From Fuerstiella sp. (GTDB lineage: Bacteria > Planctomycetota > Planctomycetia > Planctomycetales > Planctomycetaceae): a stretch of DNA of 64,000 nt. How positions within the stretch are numbered: position 1 is the stretch's first letter; each line of letters starts with the position of its first letter. The stretch covers positions 1 to 64,000 of the forward strand of contig JAKVAY010000010.1 of assembly GCA_022447185.1 (NCBI GenBank), written 5' to 3'. Position numbers and translations under genes: made by a program. Positions 45,882-55,465 of this stretch are shown one piece after another. Under the pieces are notes generated by a model, which did no database searches, was not told where the DNA came from, and saw only the letters and a program-made list of their open reading frames with translations.

Positions 45882-47258
45882 TCAAGCACCAATTTGTTCC
45901 TGCCACAATTTGATCTGATCGGCGACGGGTTTTTCGCCACCGGATCCGAAACTGATCAGGGCCTTCATCGCGTTCTTTGTACCCAGCACGGAATAAATGT
46001 CTTCCTGTATCAGTTCGCAGGCAGACTGTAGTTCTGACAGTGACAGGTCGGCGAGGCGACAGCCACGAGACTCACAGTGAGTGACCAGTTTTCCAACCGT
46101 TGCGTGACCAGTCCGCATTGGAACTCCCTGCTGAATGAGATATTCCATCAGTGCCGTGGCATCGAGGAATCCGTCTTCCAGCCGTGAATCAATATTTTCG
46201 CGCTGCATTTCGGCTCCGGTCACAATCGACGGGGTTAATTCCAGACAGGCTTTGACGGTATCGAACGCATCGAACATTGCGACTTTGTCTTCCTGTAAAT
46301 CACGATTGTATGCCATTGGCAGGCTCTTGAGCAGAATCAGCAGTTGTGGAACAGCTGCAACGACTCGGGCTGTCTTTCCACGAATGAGTTCCAGCACATC
46401 CGGATTACGTTTTTGGGGCATAATGGAGGACCCGGTTGTGTAAGAATCAGGAAACGTGATGAACGAGAATTCCGTAGTGAACCAGATAATCCATTCCTCG
46501 CACCAGGTACTCAAGTGAGTCGCAATCAATGACAAAACAAACACAAATTCGATCAGATAGTCGCGATCACTGCTGATATCCAGGCTGTTGGCGGCGACTC
46601 CGTCGAAGTCGAGTTCACGCGCGGTGAATATACGGTCGATCGGCAACGATGATCCTGCCAGCGCAGCGGCACCCAAAGGTGAAATATTGACTCGTCGCCG
46701 ACAATCCTGCAGTCGATCACGATCTCGCTGAAATTTTTCGCAGTAGGCCAGCCAGTAATGAGCAGCCAGAACAGGTTGTGCTCTCTGCAAATGGGTGTAA
46801 CCTGGCAAAATAATATTCTCGTCCTGTTCACAACGCCCCAGAAAAGCCTGCTGGCACTTTACAAGCAATCCATCAAGCTCATCGATGCAGTCACGTACGT
46901 AGAGGCGCAGGTCAGTGGAAACCTGATCATTGCGGCTGCGTCCGGTGTGAAGCTTTCGACCAACATCACCAATCCGAATGATCAGAGCATTTTCGATGTG
47001 CATGTGGATATCTTCGAGTTCCGCACTGAACTCAAAGTCACCTGCCTCAATTTCACTTTTGATTTCATCAAGGCCGTCGCATATCTGAGTACACTCGTCG
47101 CGATCGATCAGTCCGACGTGAGCGAGCATGCGAGCATGAGCCTGTGATCCGCGCACATCAGCCTCGTACAGACGTCTGTCAAAACTGATCGACTCTGTGA
47201 ATGCTTCCACTCGAAGATCCGTCTCCTGCTGAAACCGTCCGCCCCATGCCTTTGCCAT
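45882..47258 (-). CDS. argH: argininosuccinate lyase
   Basis: 458 residues, normal for the family. The last step of arginine synthesis: splits argininosuccinate into arginine and fumarate, in the cytoplasm as a homotetramer. Signatures are [10 protein letters not shown] at the N-terminus, [24 protein letters not shown] (the catalytic His region) and the family loop [12 protein letters not shown] with the catalytic Ser. The C-terminal [13 protein letters not shown] stretch is intact. No truncation or odd feature. It is followed downstream on the same strand only by the convergent ABC operon, and preceded 32 bases upstream by queF, so the two may share a transcript. Confidence 0.97.
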   Translation of the reverse strand: MAKAWGGRFQQETDLRVEAFTESISFDRRLYEADVRGSQAHARMLAHVGLIDRDECTQICDGLDEIKSEIEAGDFEFSAELEDIHMHIENALIIRIGDVGRKLHTGRSRNDQVSTDLRLYVRDCIDELDGLLVKCQQAFLGRCEQDENIILPGYTHLQRAQPVLAAHYWLAYCEKFQRDRDRLQDCRRRVNISPLGAAALAGSSLPIDRIFTARELDFDGVAANSLDISSDRDYLIEFVFVLSLIATHLSTWCEEWIIWFTTEFSFITFPDSYTTGSSIMPQKRNPDVLELIRGKTARVVAAVPQLLILLKSLPMAYNRDLQEDKVAMFDAFDTVKACLELTPSIVTGAEMQRENIDSRLEDGFLDATALMEYLIQQGVPMRTGHATVGKLVTHCESRGCRLADLSLSELQSACELIQEDIYSVLGTKNAMKALISFGSGGEKPVADQIKLWQEQIGA

Positions 47259-47290
47259 AGCTGCTTCCTGAAAATTGTTCTATCTGACAA

Positions 47291-47653
47291 TTAATCCGGC
47301 TGGTGACCGTGTTCAACAGTTACGGACGTGCGAAGACCACCACGCGGAGTAAAATCCGCCTGAATCCTGATCCATCGCGGCTCGATAACTCCGACAAGGT
47401 GGTCCAGGATCAAATTTGTGACCTGCTCGTAGAATGCGCCATGATCGCGATACTGCTGTAGATAGAGTTTCAGTGATTTTAGTTCAAAGCACTTCCTGTC
47501 CGCGATGTACGTAATCGTCAACGTCCCAAAATCCGGCTGCCCGGTTTTTGGACAAACCGACGTGAATTCGGGAGCGACTGTTTCAATGACGTAGTCACGA
47601 CCAGGATACGGATTCTCGAATGATTCCAGGATGTCTGACGTGGGGTCCGTCAT
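47291..47653 (-). CDS. queF: NADPH-dependent 7-cyano-7-deazaguanine reductase
   Basis: 120 residues from ATG 47651-47653, the short single-domain form of the family; the frame is open to 47725 but the extra residues are not family-like. QueF reduces preQ0 to preQ1 in the queuosine tRNA modification pathway. The catalytic Cys, which forms a thioimide with the nitrile, is in [16 protein letters not shown], the NADPH motif [14 protein letters not shown] is present, and ADFTPRGG follows near the C-terminus. The ribosome-binding site GGAAAAG precedes the ATG. It ends 32 bases before argH and is divergent from glnE, which starts 95 bases away. Confidence 0.95.
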   Translation of the reverse strand: MTDPTSDILESFENPYPGRDYVIETVAPEFTSVCPKTGQPDFGTLTITYIADRKCFELKSLKLYLQQYRDHGAFYEQVTNLILDHLVGVIEPRWIRIQADFTPRGGLRTSVTVEHGHQPD

Positions 47654-47748
47654 AACGTCTTTTCCAGTATTGAAATTGGACTTAATGATCCTCGCACTCT
47701 TATGATCATACTCCTGGATGATCACAACATCGCGAAGTCTGTTACGGC

Positions 47749-50700
47749 ATGTTTCCTCGATTTGAAAACCTCATCCCGGAGCAGATGGATCACATCGCCA
47801 CTATTCTGGGCGATTGTGGCTGGCTGCACCCGCGTCGCGCAGCAGAGTGTCTGGTTGAACTTCGACGACTGTGGGATGAATGTGTGGAACCTGCAGAGTT
47901 CCCGCCGGAGTGGTACATCATTCTCACACGAGTGTTAAAGGAGTCTTTCGCACCGACAGCAACGCTGGAATCGACCTGCGAATTTGTTCGAGTGACAAAG
48001 CAATCCGGCGATGCGTTCAGGTTATTTTCAGAGTTACCTCGATCACTCGATATTCTGGCACGTTTTTCGATCGGAAGTCCCTATCTCACGCAGGTTCTGC
48101 TCCGAGATCCGGAGGCACTGCCATTTCTGGCTCGGCACCGCAGAATTTCTGAGCTCAAGTCCCGAAATGACTTCTGTGAGGAAGCCGGCCAGCAACCTGC
48201 GGACGACGCCCGCACGGTACTGCTTAATCTGAGACTCTATCAGCGACGCGAGCAATTGCGCATCGGAATGTGTGATGTTTTTGGACTGCTGAGTCTAAGG
48301 CATGTCACTTTGCAGCTTTCACTGCTCGCAGATGCGATCGTCCGCGTGTGTCTCGAATCCGCCATGAAAGAGTGTGGGGTTACTGAACCTCCGTTTGCTG
48401 TCCTCGCTCTCGGCAAACATGGAGGCGAAGAACTTAATTACAGCTCCGACATTGATCTTGTACTCGTGGCAGACAGGCTGAACAGTCACTCACAGATCGT
48501 TGCCCGACGCATGGTCGACGGACTCCACGAACATCTCGGAACCGGTTTTCTGTACCGCGTTGATCTGCGTCTGCGACCCTGGGGCAATGCCGGTCCTCTC
48601 GTGACAACGATCGAGTCGTGGCTGGACTATCTGAATCATCATGCTCAGCTCTGGGAAAAACAGGCTTTACTGAAAGCTCGTTTCGTTACAGGAAATGCCG
48701 CAGTTGCTGACCACCTGCTGTCGGAGATCCCTCAACTCCTGTTTACAGAATCCGCCAAAAGTATTCGCACAGACATTCGGAAAATGAAAGACCGAATCGA
48801 ACTCAGTCTGCGGTCGAAGGGCAGGACTGACACCGAAGTCAAACTGGGAAGTGGCTCTATTCGGGATGTCGAATTCATCGTTCAGTCACTGCAGTTGATT
48901 CATGGAGCAGCAGAGCCACGGATCGCCAGCGCTAACACGCTGGAAGCACTGATTCGACTGACCGATTTTGGCCTGTTGTCAGCAACTGAATTTCGACAGT
49001 TGCGGGACGGCTACGTATTTCTGCGTGCGATCGAGCATGCGCTGCAGATGCAGCATAATCGCCAGACACATGAAATTCCGTGGCAGCCGGAATTGAGAAA
49101 ATGGCTGGCACTTCGCGTCGACTACCCTGACGCAACTGCATTCATGAAACGTTTTGATGAACATCGCCGGGCAATCAGGCGTATTTTTGACCGCAATCTT
49201 CGGTCTGATCAATCGGCAGCTCCACCGAGAACATCTACAAGTACCGTTCAATTCGTTCGCAAGACCACTGTCCCGGAAACGGATCGAACAGAGGACCGAA
49301 CCCTGGGTGCATTGCGGCGGCAGTTGCAGGATCTTACTGACGGCCAGGCGATCACCATCGACCAGATCGAGGTCAACTCACGACGAGCTGTTCTGGTCAT
49401 CTGTATGCCAGAGCATCCTGAAATGCTGACAATGGTCAGTGGTGTTTTATTTTCGCAAGGCCTTGATATTCGCCAGGGAGCCGTCGCAACAGGTCCAGGT
49501 TCATTACACGGACTGGACATTCCGTCAGGTATCTTTGCAGGGCGTCTGTTGATTGAGTCACAGTCTTCGAACTCTCTTCCCGAAGACCTGCATCGTCTGG
49601 TGCATGCCAAGATCGAACAATTAATTACCATAAATCGTCAGGATGGTCGTGGCGCAGTACGGCAGGAACTTATCGACCTGTTCTGTCAGCGTATGGAAGC
49701 GACAACGTGCAGCGATGTGGTGCCATCCGACGTAAGTATTGTTGATCATCCCGCAGCAAATGAATCTGCTACGGTTGTGAATATCAGTTCAACGGACAGT
49801 CCAGGGTTTCTCTTTGAACTGTGCAATGCGCTCAATCTGTGTGGGTTCCGCGTTCGTCAGGCTCGAATCGACGCTGTAAAAGAACAGATTCATGATGAAT
49901 TTTGGATCACTGAACTGGACCGGCAGCAGCCACTGCATCGCGTACGAATTCAGGAAATCCATACAGCCGTGATTCTGATTCAGCAGTTCATGCTGTGGTT
50001 GCCAACGACAGCTGTTCCTGGTCCGGCATTGCTGCGGTTTCGTCGATTGTTGCAGCATCTGCTTCGCGATAGCGATTATGCCGAAAATGCGCAGATATTG
50101 CGCAATCCCGAAGTTCTGCAGCGTGTGGCGCGTGTTTTGGGCCTAAGCCGGCATCTGTGGGAAGATGCCCTGCACCATGACTCTCACCTGATCGCGTTTC
50201 TCACAGCGCCGGAACAACTCCAGCAACCGGATGAAACCAGCGCGCTGCGAAGAGAGGCGCAGACTGTAGTCGAGCACACTCGGAACTCTTCGGACAACAC
50301 CAACGCTGCTGCTGCATTGAACCAGTTTAAGGACACCAACCTCTTTCGGATCGAACTCAGACATGTACTTGGTTATTGCCAGGCATTCGGTGAATTCAGC
50401 AGAGAGATTACAGCATTGGCTGAAGTCTGCATGGAAATGGCTGTCGAAACGGCGTGGGAGGAACTGCTGACACGGAATGATAACTCCGTTCCGGTTCCGG
50501 ACTGTCCCTGGACACTTGTCGGTCTGGGTAAGTTTGGCGGAGTTGAAATGGGATACGGTTCGGATATCGAAATGCTGCTCGTTTACGACAGCCCGAACCA
50601 GCAGCGATTTGGGCGATGGTTCGAAATTTTAATCACCAGGGCGGTCGAGATTGTTACTTCACGGCGGGATGGAATCTTCGAAATCGATCTTCGAATGCGA

Positions 50701-51375
50701 CCATGGGGACATGCCGGTTCAGCAGCAATCTCGCTCGAACAGTTCGAGAACTACTATTCGGAAACCGGCAGCGCGTGGCCCTATGAACGTCAGGCACTGA
50801 TCAAAATGCGAAGCTTTGGGAGAGATCCATCGTTTGGAAAAACCGTAACGGATGTACGAGATCGAGTAATTTATGATGGCCGACCGTTCGATTTCTCCGC
50901 CATGGACGGACTGCGGGAACAACAAGTGCGTCAACATGTTCAGCCAGGGACAATTCACGTGAAACTCAGTGAAGGTTGTCTCGTGGATCTGGAATATTCC
51001 GTCCAGGCCTTTCAGTTGACGTATGGCCGGCATCATCATGATCTGAGGACTGTCAACACACTCGAGGCACTCCAGGCCATTCAACACACGGGATTGGTTC
51101 CAAAAGAAATCTGCGGAGCTTCAATTTCGTCCTATATGTACTTTCGCCAGTTGATTGATTGTTTGCGCATGGTGAGAGGAAATGCAAAAGACCTGATGAT
51201 TCCAGCGGAGGGATCAGATGAATGGCAACAACTGGAACGTCGACTGGCGAGGATTTACAGCGACGACGTCTCGCTTTGTAATCTGAATCATCATCGGAGG
51301 GTGGTAGGGCAGTTGGGCGTCTGTGTGCGAAACGTGTCCGCAGCTACTGACACATCCACGATGGACGATGACTAA
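47749..51375 (+). CDS. glnE: glutamine synthetase adenylyltransferase/deadenylylase with two internal ACT-like domains
   Basis: 1208 residues, against about 950 in E. coli. GlnE adenylylates and deadenylylates glutamine synthetase in response to PII and glutamine. The first nucleotidyltransferase domain has [19 protein letters not shown] (221-239) and [11 protein letters not shown], then [18 protein letters not shown]. The second has [18 protein letters not shown] (924-941) and [11 protein letters not shown]. In the second, the usual DxD reads D-I-E. Between the halves is an unusual insert of roughly 250 residues with two ACT-like repeats: about residues 537-605 ([37 protein letters not shown]) and about 674-725 ([35 protein letters not shown]). 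ACT domains bind amino acids, for example glutamine in GlnD. They are normal in GlnD and not in GlnE as far as I know. Confidence 0.93.
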   Translation: MFPRFENLIPEQMDHIATILGDCGWLHPRRAAECLVELRRLWDECVEPAEFPPEWYIILTRVLKESFAPTATLESTCEFVRVTKQSGDAFRLFSELPRSLDILARFSIGSPYLTQVLLRDPEALPFLARHRRISELKSRNDFCEEAGQQPADDARTVLLNLRLYQRREQLRIGMCDVFGLLSLRHVTLQLSLLADAIVRVCLESAMKECGVTEPPFAVLALGKHGGEELNYSSDIDLVLVADRLNSHSQIVARRMVDGLHEHLGTGFLYRVDLRLRPWGNAGPLVTTIESWLDYLNHHAQLWEKQALLKARFVTGNAAVADHLLSEIPQLLFTESAKSIRTDIRKMKDRIELSLRSKGRTDTEVKLGSGSIRDVEFIVQSLQLIHGAAEPRIASANTLEALIRLTDFGLLSATEFRQLRDGYVFLRAIEHALQMQHNRQTHEIPWQPELRKWLALRVDYPDATAFMKRFDEHRRAIRRIFDRNLRSDQSAAPPRTSTSTVQFVRKTTVPETDRTEDRTLGALRRQLQDLTDGQAITIDQIEVNSRRAVLVICMPEHPEMLTMVSGVLFSQGLDIRQGAVATGPGSLHGLDIPSGIFAGRLLIESQSSNSLPEDLHRLVHAKIEQLITINRQDGRGAVRQELIDLFCQRMEATTCSDVVPSDVSIVDHPAANESATVVNISSTDSPGFLFELCNALNLCGFRVRQARIDAVKEQIHDEFWITELDRQQPLHRVRIQEIHTAVILIQQFMLWLPTTAVPGPALLRFRRLLQHLLRDSDYAENAQILRNPEVLQRVARVLGLSRHLWEDALHHDSHLIAFLTAPEQLQQPDETSALRREAQTVVEHTRNSSDNTNAAAALNQFKDTNLFRIELRHVLGYCQAFGEFSREITALAEVCMEMAVETAWEELLTRNDNSVPVPDCPWTLVGLGKFGGVEMGYGSDIEMLLVYDSPNQQRFGRWFEILITRAVEIVTSRRDGIFEIDLRMRPWGHAGSAAISLEQFENYYSETGSAWPYERQALIKMRSFGRDPSFGKTVTDVRDRVIYDGRPFDFSAMDGLREQQVRQHVQPGTIHVKLSEGCLVDLEYSVQAFQLTYGRHHHDLRTVNTLEALQAIQHTGLVPKEICGASISSYMYFRQLIDCLRMVRGNAKDLMIPAEGSDEWQQLERRLARIYSDDVSLCNLNHHRRVVGQLGVCVRNVSAATDTSTMDDD

Positions 51376-51487
51376 TCAGTAAAGAAAAGAATAGGTATTC
51401 CCACCCAGCAGTCATGGTGCCGGATCTGTCGTACCGATCCGAATGTAATCCTGACAAACTCAATTGAACGAGTGTGGAGGGAATCGG

Positions 51488-52120
51488 ATGCCACCTCTGG
51501 ATCTTCGTTACAAAAGCTGCCCTCCGAGCAGATTGGTGGCGGGATTCGCCGAAACTGTCTCTAAAACCTGGTGGTCAACAACTTTGTGGCTGATTGGTAC
51601 TGCGGTTGCTACAATCTGCAACTGTAACCTGCAGAAACAATCAAATGTCAACTGTGATCCACAAACCCTTTGGTGGAACACTGTTATGAATCAGAATTCC
51701 TGGGAACTACCGCAAATTCCGATTGGAACAGATTCGTGGTGGGTATTCGCAGTTGTACTCGTTGCACTGATGATTTTTATCTGGGTGACTACCCGTCTGG
51801 TAACACGAGCGACCGAAGATTCGGATCCTGCCGAGATCGACCGGCAGATGTTGACAGCAGTCAACGATTTGCATCGCAAAGGTGACCTGTCTCAGAAAGA
51901 ATTCCGATCCATCAAAGGTCAGTTGGTTGACCGGTTGAAGAGAGATCAGGAGTCCTCCTCTTTGGATAGTTCCGATGGGGAGGATTGTGAAGACGTGATC
52001 GAATCAACGGCGAAGCCAGCTGTTTCATCTTCCGCGGAGAATCACGGCAACGTGTTCAACGCAGAGAAAAGTGGGCGTCAGAAGACGAACGCTGACCACG
52101 ACATCCCGATATCCGAATAG
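51488..52120 (+). CDS. membrane-anchored protein with SHOCT-like C-terminal helices
   Basis: 210 residues from ATG 51488, chosen because GGAGG lies seven bases upstream; ATG 51686, with a GGTGGAAC stretch before it, is an alternative that gives 144 residues. One strongly hydrophobic helix (SWWVFAVVLVALMIFIWVTT) and possibly another before it (TTLWLIGTAVATICN). Beyond the membrane lies an amphipathic pair, MLTAVNDLHRKGDLSQKEFRSIKGQLVDRLK, which resembles a SHOCT domain (short helical pair often found at the C-terminus of membrane proteins). A Ser/Glu-rich tail follows. The function is unknown. It sits 285 bases upstream of clpX on the same strand. Confidence 0.72.
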   Translation: MPPLDLRYKSCPPSRLVAGFAETVSKTWWSTTLWLIGTAVATICNCNLQKQSNVNCDPQTLWWNTVMNQNSWELPQIPIGTDSWWVFAVVLVALMIFIWVTTRLVTRATEDSDPAEIDRQMLTAVNDLHRKGDLSQKEFRSIKGQLVDRLKRDQESSSLDSSDGEDCEDVIESTAKPAVSSSAENHGNVFNAEKSGRQKTNADHDIPISE

Positions 52121-52404
52121 AAAACTCGGAAAACGCCATAGTCTGATTAAGTGCGGTGGGCGGAATCGATTCTCCGCAATCGAACTGATTAAGCTTTGTC
52201 GAGGGCCACAAAGCGGGCGTTGTACCGGATTGTTGAAACCTGCAAATACGACGCGAAAAGATGGAGAGATAGAGAAAACGTTGGCAAGGACGCTGACAAG
52301 TTTGGAGAACTGTCAACCGTTCATTGAATTCTCAGCTGCGTCAGACTTTGCTCCAAAGTCAGGAGTCGCGGTAAGGGGGTCTTTGACGACCCAAAGGACA
52401 TGTA

Positions 52405-53691
52405 ATGCCATCTGGTAAGGATTTTGGAAGCGGCAAAAAGAACGCTCAGGGAAAACGGAACGCCAACTGTTCCTTTTGCCGTAAGAACTATCGTGAAGTC
52501 GGCCCACTCGTTGAAGGTCCTGATGACGTCTATATCTGTGGTGAATGCATAGATTTGTGCACGTCGATTCTGGATCAGGAGAAACGTCGCCGCGGATCTC
52601 ACAAACAGTTATTCAGTCGGGTTCCCTCGCCGCGTGAACTCGTACAGGAACTTGATGAATTCGTTATTGGCCAGGACCGAGCCAAAAAGCTGCTTTCCGT
52701 GGCAGTCCACAGTCATTACAAGCGATTGATGCATCTTCAGGAGACGGAAGATGACGGGATCGAAATTGAGAAATCAAATATCCTGCTGATTGGCCCGACC
52801 GGCTGCGGCAAGACACTGCTTGCTAAGACGCTTGCCCGCGTCCTTCAGGTACCGTTTGCGATCGGCGATGCCACAACGCTGACCGAAGCCGGCTACGTAG
52901 GGGAAGATGTCGAGAACCTGCTGCTCAAACTTCTGCATGCTGCCGACTTCGACATTGAAGCGGCTCAACGAGGCATCGTCTTCATTGACGAAATCGACAA
53001 GATCGGCAAGACCAGTCAAAACGTGTCGATTACACGCGACGTATCCGGCGAAGGAGTTCAGCAGGCGCTGTTGAAGATGCTCGAAGGAACCGTGGCCAAT
53101 GTCCCGCCGCAGGGCGGTCGTAAACACCCCGAACAACAGTATATTCAGCTGGACACCACCAATATTCTGTTCGTCTGCGGCGGAACATTTGTAGGTCTGG
53201 AAGACATCATTGCTCAAAGGCTTGGTCGCAAGGTCATTGGCTTTGGAAATGCCGCCGGTTCTGCTGAAAACGATCAGGAACGCGAAAACCTGCTGGCTCA
53301 GGCCACAGTCGACGATGTGATGGAATTCGGACTGATTCCGGAATTACTTGGTCGGTTACCGGTACTGGGAAGTCTGGCACCACTCTCCGAAGAGGCGCTC
53401 GCCCGAATTCTGACAGAACCACGAAATGCACTCGTCCGACAGTATCAAAAGCTGTTTGAAATGGAGGAATGCAGTCTGGAATTCGCGGATGGCGCCATTC
53501 ACGAAATCGCCCGCGTGGCCAGAGAACGTGACACAGGTGCTCGCGGACTGCGGAGCATCGTTGAACATGTGATGTTTGACATCATGTTCGAATTGCCGGA
53601 GTTCGAGCGAGGATCGAGTTTCGTCATCACGGAAGAAATGGCAAAGGGAACTCAAAAACTGCTTCCTGAAGACGATTCTGCCGCCGCGTGA
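52405..53691 (+). CDS. clpX: ATP-dependent Clp protease ATP-binding subunit ClpX
   Basis: 428 residues. AAA+ unfoldase that feeds substrates into ClpP. The N-terminal zinc-binding domain has CSFC (22-25) and CGEC (45-48). Walker A is GPTGCGKT (130-137), the pore loop is GYVGEDVE, Walker B is [12 protein letters not shown] and the C-terminal sensor region is [17 protein letters not shown]. The RVPSPRELV segment and the RERDTGARG region match the family. clpP is not adjacent, unlike the usual clpP-clpX order, so it must be elsewhere. A strong rho-independent terminator follows 28 bases after the stop. Confidence 0.97.
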   Translation: MPSGKDFGSGKKNAQGKRNANCSFCRKNYREVGPLVEGPDDVYICGECIDLCTSILDQEKRRRGSHKQLFSRVPSPRELVQELDEFVIGQDRAKKLLSVAVHSHYKRLMHLQETEDDGIEIEKSNILLIGPTGCGKTLLAKTLARVLQVPFAIGDATTLTEAGYVGEDVENLLLKLLHAADFDIEAAQRGIVFIDEIDKIGKTSQNVSITRDVSGEGVQQALLKMLEGTVANVPPQGGRKHPEQQYIQLDTTNILFVCGGTFVGLEDIIAQRLGRKVIGFGNAAGSAENDQERENLLAQATVDDVMEFGLIPELLGRLPVLGSLAPLSEEALARILTEPRNALVRQYQKLFEMEECSLEFADGAIHEIARVARERDTGARGLRSIVEHVMFDIMFELPEFERGSSFVITEEMAKGTQKLLPEDDSAAA

Positions 53692-53718
53692 TCGGTAAGC
53701 GTTCGAGAGTGAAATCAC

Positions 53719-53765
53719 CAGAAGCACCCCACCAATGGAAACATGGTTGGGGTGCTTCTGTTTTT
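53719..53765 (+). terminator. strong rho-independent terminator after clpX
   Basis: Perfect 12-bp outer stem CAGAAGCACCCC (53719-53730) and GGGGTGCTTCTG (53749-53760), extended by ACCA/TGGT inside, then five T at 53761-53765. It lies between clpX and the convergent ribBA. Confidence 0.9.
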
Positions 53766-53871
53766 AACGGCTCGTGCCATGCCGTTGTCAGAGTTCGTCA
53801 GAGCAATCCGCTTCTGACCAATGATTCACAATGGTCTGGACCGCACCGCGGGCCGTGTTGAACAACGACTC

Positions 53872-55104
53872 TTACAACTCACGATCTGGTAACAGGTGCC
53901 CCATCTTTGTCTTCTTCGTCTCCATGTATTCGACTCGGCATTCATGGGGAGGTGCAACGATCGGAACCTGTTCCACAACATTCAGGTCCACACCTGAATA
54001 AACAAAGGCGTCCGTTTTCTTTGGATTATTCGTCAACAGACGTACTCGGCTGAGGCCCAGGTCTTTGAGAATCTGCAGTCCGACCATGTAGTCTCGCATA
54101 TCGGCTTTGTAACCGAGTCGATGGTTGGCTTCGACTGTATCCAGCCCCTCGTCCTGCAGCCGATATGCCCTTAACTTTGCCATCAGTCCAATTCCGCGAC
54201 CTTCCTGCGGCAGGTAGACCACAGCTCCAGTGCCTTCATCAAAAATCATTTTCATCGCCATGTGGAGCTGATCACCACAATCGCACCGCAGCGAGTCGAG
54301 AACATCGCCGGTGAAACATGAAGAGTGCATCCGAACCAGCGGAGCATCCGCTGCTGCCAGGTCGCCCCAGATCAGCGCCAGTGGTTCCTGATCCTCGTGG
54401 GCAACTGAGTAACACACGACCGTCGGTGAACCGCAGTTACGAGTCGGAATTTCGACCTCGACAACGCGTGTAACCAGCTGCTCACGCAGTCGACGATAGC
54501 GAATCAAGTCCTCAATTGTGATCATCGGAACAGCATATTCTGCGGCCAGACTCTGTAATTCTTTCAGGTCCGCCATCCCCATGCCGGTCTGGCTGCATAT
54601 CTCAATCAGTGCGCCAACCGGACGATGCCCGGAGAGCCGCATCAGATCAACCGATGCTTCGGTATGGCCAGCGCGGCGCAGGACACCACCATCCATCGCC
54701 TCCAGCGGAGATACATGGCCCGGCATGACAAAGTCTTCCGGCCGACTCTCAGGATTTGCCAGTTCGCGAATCGTAGTCGCACGATTGACGGCGCTCACAC
54801 CTGTCCCGGCGTTGACATGATCGACATACGTTAAAAACGCTGTCTTTTGCGGTGCGGTATTCTGACTGCTGTCGACCACCGGATTCAGCGTCAGCCGCTG
54901 TGCTTCTTCTCCAGACATTGGCGCACACATCTGACCACGGCCGATTCGCAGCATGAAATCCACCTGCTCAGGCGTAATCGTGTCGGCAGCGCATACGAAA
55001 TCACCTTCATTCTCACGATTTTCATCATCGACGACGATGACCATCTGACCGGCTCGGAGAGCCTCCAGGGCTGTCTCAATCGAATCCAGCGACACTGATT
55101 TCAC
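53872..55104 (-). CDS. ribBA: bifunctional 3,4-dihydroxy-2-butanone 4-phosphate synthase / GTP cyclohydrolase II
   Basis: 410 residues. Two riboflavin-pathway enzymes in one chain. The N-terminal RibB half (to about 205) makes dihydroxybutanone phosphate from ribulose 5-phosphate: VVDDENRENEGDF, GRGQMCAPM and GHTEASVDLMRLSG carry the acidic and His catalytic residues. The C-terminal RibA half opens the GTP ring: HSSCFTGDVLDSLRCDCGDQL holds the three zinc-binding Cys (CxxxxxxxxxCxC), YLPQEGRGIGLMAKLRAYRLQD the active site, and RVRLLTNNPKK the terminal motif. Both halves look complete. ATG 55102-55104. No FMN riboswitch was seen in the 5' region. It is convergent with clpX and divergent from the DUF1549/DUF1553 operon. 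Confidence 0.97.
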   Translation of the reverse strand: MKSVSLDSIETALEALRAGQMVIVVDDENRENEGDFVCAADTITPEQVDFMLRIGRGQMCAPMSGEEAQRLTLNPVVDSSQNTAPQKTAFLTYVDHVNAGTGVSAVNRATTIRELANPESRPEDFVMPGHVSPLEAMDGGVLRRAGHTEASVDLMRLSGHRPVGALIEICSQTGMGMADLKELQSLAAEYAVPMITIEDLIRYRRLREQLVTRVVEVEIPTRNCGSPTVVCYSVAHEDQEPLALIWGDLAAADAPLVRMHSSCFTGDVLDSLRCDCGDQLHMAMKMIFDEGTGAVVYLPQEGRGIGLMAKLRAYRLQDEGLDTVEANHRLGYKADMRDYMVGLQILKDLGLSRVRLLTNNPKKTDAFVYSGVDLNVVEQVPIVAPPHECRVEYMETKKTKMGHLLPDREL

Positions 55105-55465
55105 CTCAGTCTGTTAGATATAAGGCTGATTCATCGCACACCGACAATTTACTGCTGCGCAACGTATTTTGCGGAATTTCTCGTCTGTGAACATTCTCTG
55201 GCCGGTATTCTTTGCATTCCATCTGTCGCAATCCTCTCAACCAAAACGAGAAATGAATCATCCCACTTGTCAAGATCAGACCGGCTGACGGCATCGTAGT
55301 TTTCGGACGCATTGTCAAAAGGTCCTATGATTCTTGACTCCACCCGAACATATTCTACGCTAATATACGGTTGTTCCGCTTCATTTGGGCGGATACTGAG
55401 TTTTTTTCCTTCGTCAATTCCTTCCTTCGCTGGCAGGATGCCAAATTCCACCGGAGCCGTGCGTC
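55105..55465. other. divergent promoter region, ribBA / cytochrome operon
   Basis: About 360 bases containing two promoters. I looked for the conserved FMN riboswitch element on the ribBA side and did not find it. No coding frame is supported. Confidence 0.4.

Noticed and set aside
55105-55465. FMN riboswitch upstream of ribBA
   Set aside because: I looked for the conserved core of the element on the minus strand and found no match.
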